Shown here: piece by piece, positions 5,237 to 6,105 of the stretch
Numbering within the stretch: the first letter of the stretch is position 1
Layout of the letters: each line of letters starts with the position of its first letter
Assembly (NCBI GenBank): GCA_016203825.1
Contig: JACQMA010000094.1
Location: forward strand, 1-6,105
Origin: Deltaproteobacteria bacterium
Lineage (GTDB): Bacteria > UBA10199 > 2-02-FULL-44-16
DNA: 6,105 bases
Direction of reading: 5' to 3'
Made by a program: the position numbers and the translations under genes
Notes under the pieces: model-generated
Seen by the model: the letters and a program-made list of their open reading frames with translations, nothing else
The model's database searches: none
What the model was told of the DNA's origin: nothing

Positions 5237-6105
5237 ATGGCATTCGAAACGTTTGAGCCAAAGCAGTTTGGGAAGTACTTCCTCCTCGAAAAACTCGCGG
5301 TGGGAGGGATGGCCGAGATTTACAAATCCAAAACTTTCGGTGCCGAAGGGTTTGAAAAACTCCTCGTCCTCAAACGCATTCTCCCTCACTGTGCCGCCGA
5401 CAAAGAATTCATTACCATGCTCATCGATGAGGCGAAACTCTCCGTCCTCCTCTCTCACGCCAATATTGTACAGGTCTACGACCTTGGAAAAGTGGGCGAT
5501 GATTATTTTATCGCCATGGAGTTTATTCACGGCGTCAATCTTCGTGACGTTCTCTACAAACTCCGCGAGGCGAAACGTGCTGTCCCGCCTGACCTTGCCG
5601 TTTTTATCACGAGTGAAATCTGCAAGGGCCTCGACTACGCGCATCGAAAGACAGATTCCGCAAACCATGCCCTTGACATCGTTCATCGCGATGTGAGTCC
5701 GCAAAACATTCTCATCTCCTACGAAGGTGAGGTGAAGATCGTCGACTTCGGAATCGCCAAGGCCGCGATGAACATCTCGCATACGATGGCGGGAATTTTG
5801 AAAGGCAAGATCGCCTACATGTCGCCTGAACAAGCGATGGGAAAGGCGATCGACCGGAGAACGGATATTTTTTCAACCGGCATTCTTCTCTACGAAATGC
5901 TCACGGGGACCCGAATGTATACGGGTGAGTCACAGTTTGAGGTGTTGAAGAAGATCCGAACATCTCATATCGATGCCGGGGCATTGCCTGAAACCATCCC
6001 CCAACAACTGCGACCAGTCCTTGCCAAGGCCTTGGCCGCTTGCCGTGCCGTCAAAGAGGCGGGCTTGCCTCTGGAGATCACCTTCGCTCCCACCCGTCTC
6101 AACAT
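5237..6105 (+). CDS. Hanks-type Ser/Thr protein kinase, N-terminal part (3' end beyond right edge)
   Basis: The ATG at 5237 opens 289 codons without a stop to the right edge. It has a full set of kinase motifs: glycine loop AVGGMAEIY (21-29, first glycine replaced by alanine as in many bacterial kinases), catalytic lysine K46 in LVLKRIL, helix-C glutamate E65 in DEAKLSVLLSHANIVQVYDLG (split 64-74 and 75-84), catalytic loop HRDVSPQN (150-157) with base D152, DFGIAKA (170-176), GKIAYMSPEQ (190-199), D210 in RRTDIFSTGILLYEML. All key residues are present, so it should be active. HRDVSPQN is typical of myxobacterial-style kinases. Ribosome binding site AAAGGA (5225-5230) overlaps the stop of the unknown gene. 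After residue 267 the reading frame stops resembling a kinase, and a frameshift is possible (see findings). Sensor or membrane parts, if any, lie to the right. Confidence 0.93.
   Translation, partial: MAFETFEPKQFGKYFLLEKLAVGGMAEIYKSKTFGAEGFEKLLVLKRILPHCAADKEFITMLIDEAKLSVLLSHANIVQVYDLGKVGDDYFIAMEFIHGVNLRDVLYKLREAKRAVPPDLAVFITSEICKGLDYAHRKTDSANHALDIVHRDVSPQNILISYEGEVKIVDFGIAKAAMNISHTMAGILKGKIAYMSPEQAMGKAIDRRTDIFSTGILLYEMLTGTRMYTGESQFEVLKKIRTSHIDAGALPETIPQQLRPVLAKALAACRAVKEAGLPLEITFAPTRLN

Noticed and set aside
5039..5833. Minus-strand open frame of 264 codons
   Set aside because: It is antisense to the kinase and the end of the unknown gene, where the plus-strand motifs are unmistakable.
1..6105. 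Hidden mobile element, CRISPR array, tRNA or defence system
   Set aside because: No spaced direct repeats, tRNA-like cloverleaf, transposase or defence-type domains were seen; nearly all bases are covered by chromosomal genes of known types.

Overview
The window reads as an ordinary chromosomal stretch of a Gram-negative bacterium, most likely deltaproteobacterial in the old sense (Myxococcota, Bdellovibrionota or a related uncultured lineage). Three things point there: a complete MCE/Mla-type lipid-transport operon, which implies an outer membrane; a PrkA gene; and a Hanks-type Ser/Thr kinase with the HRDVSPQN catalytic loop and DEAKLS helix-C motif common in myxobacterial-style kinases. The lineage is inferred from style, not from a search. 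Genes are tightly packed, base composition looks even, and I see no mobile element, tRNA, rRNA or CRISPR array.

Left half, minus strand, read right to left from a divergent control region at about 3505-3572. It holds a small lipoprotein (2959-3504), an MlaE-like permease (2148-2966), an MlaF-like ATPase (1390-2151) and an MlaD-like MCE protein (623-1393). Every junction overlaps by 4 or 8 bases, so the four genes form one translationally coupled operon. The permease and ATPase would form the inner-membrane motor, the MCE protein the periplasmic lipid-binding ring, and the lipoprotein is a candidate accessory part at the outer membrane. After a 69-base gap with its own good promoter comes the 5' part of prkA, cut off by the left edge.

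Right half, plus strand. First comes yggS (3573-4229), a complete PLP-homeostasis protein. A 90-base gap follows with a promoter, a terminator-like hairpin and a strong ribosome binding site. Then come three tightly packed genes: an FmdB-type zinc ribbon (4320-4601), an unrecognised tail-anchored membrane protein (4604-5233) and a Ser/Thr kinase (5237 to the right edge). The last 20 or so codons of the kinase do not look like a kinase in the open frame, but the other two frames do, which suggests a frameshift or sequence error close to the edge.

No clearly new system is visible. The points most worth a second look are the lipoprotein fused by coupling to the Mla-like transporter, the shared divergent promoter with a predicted leaderless transcript, the hairpin between a distant Shine-Dalgarno and the yggS start, the unknown protein coupled to a kinase, and the disturbed kinase end.
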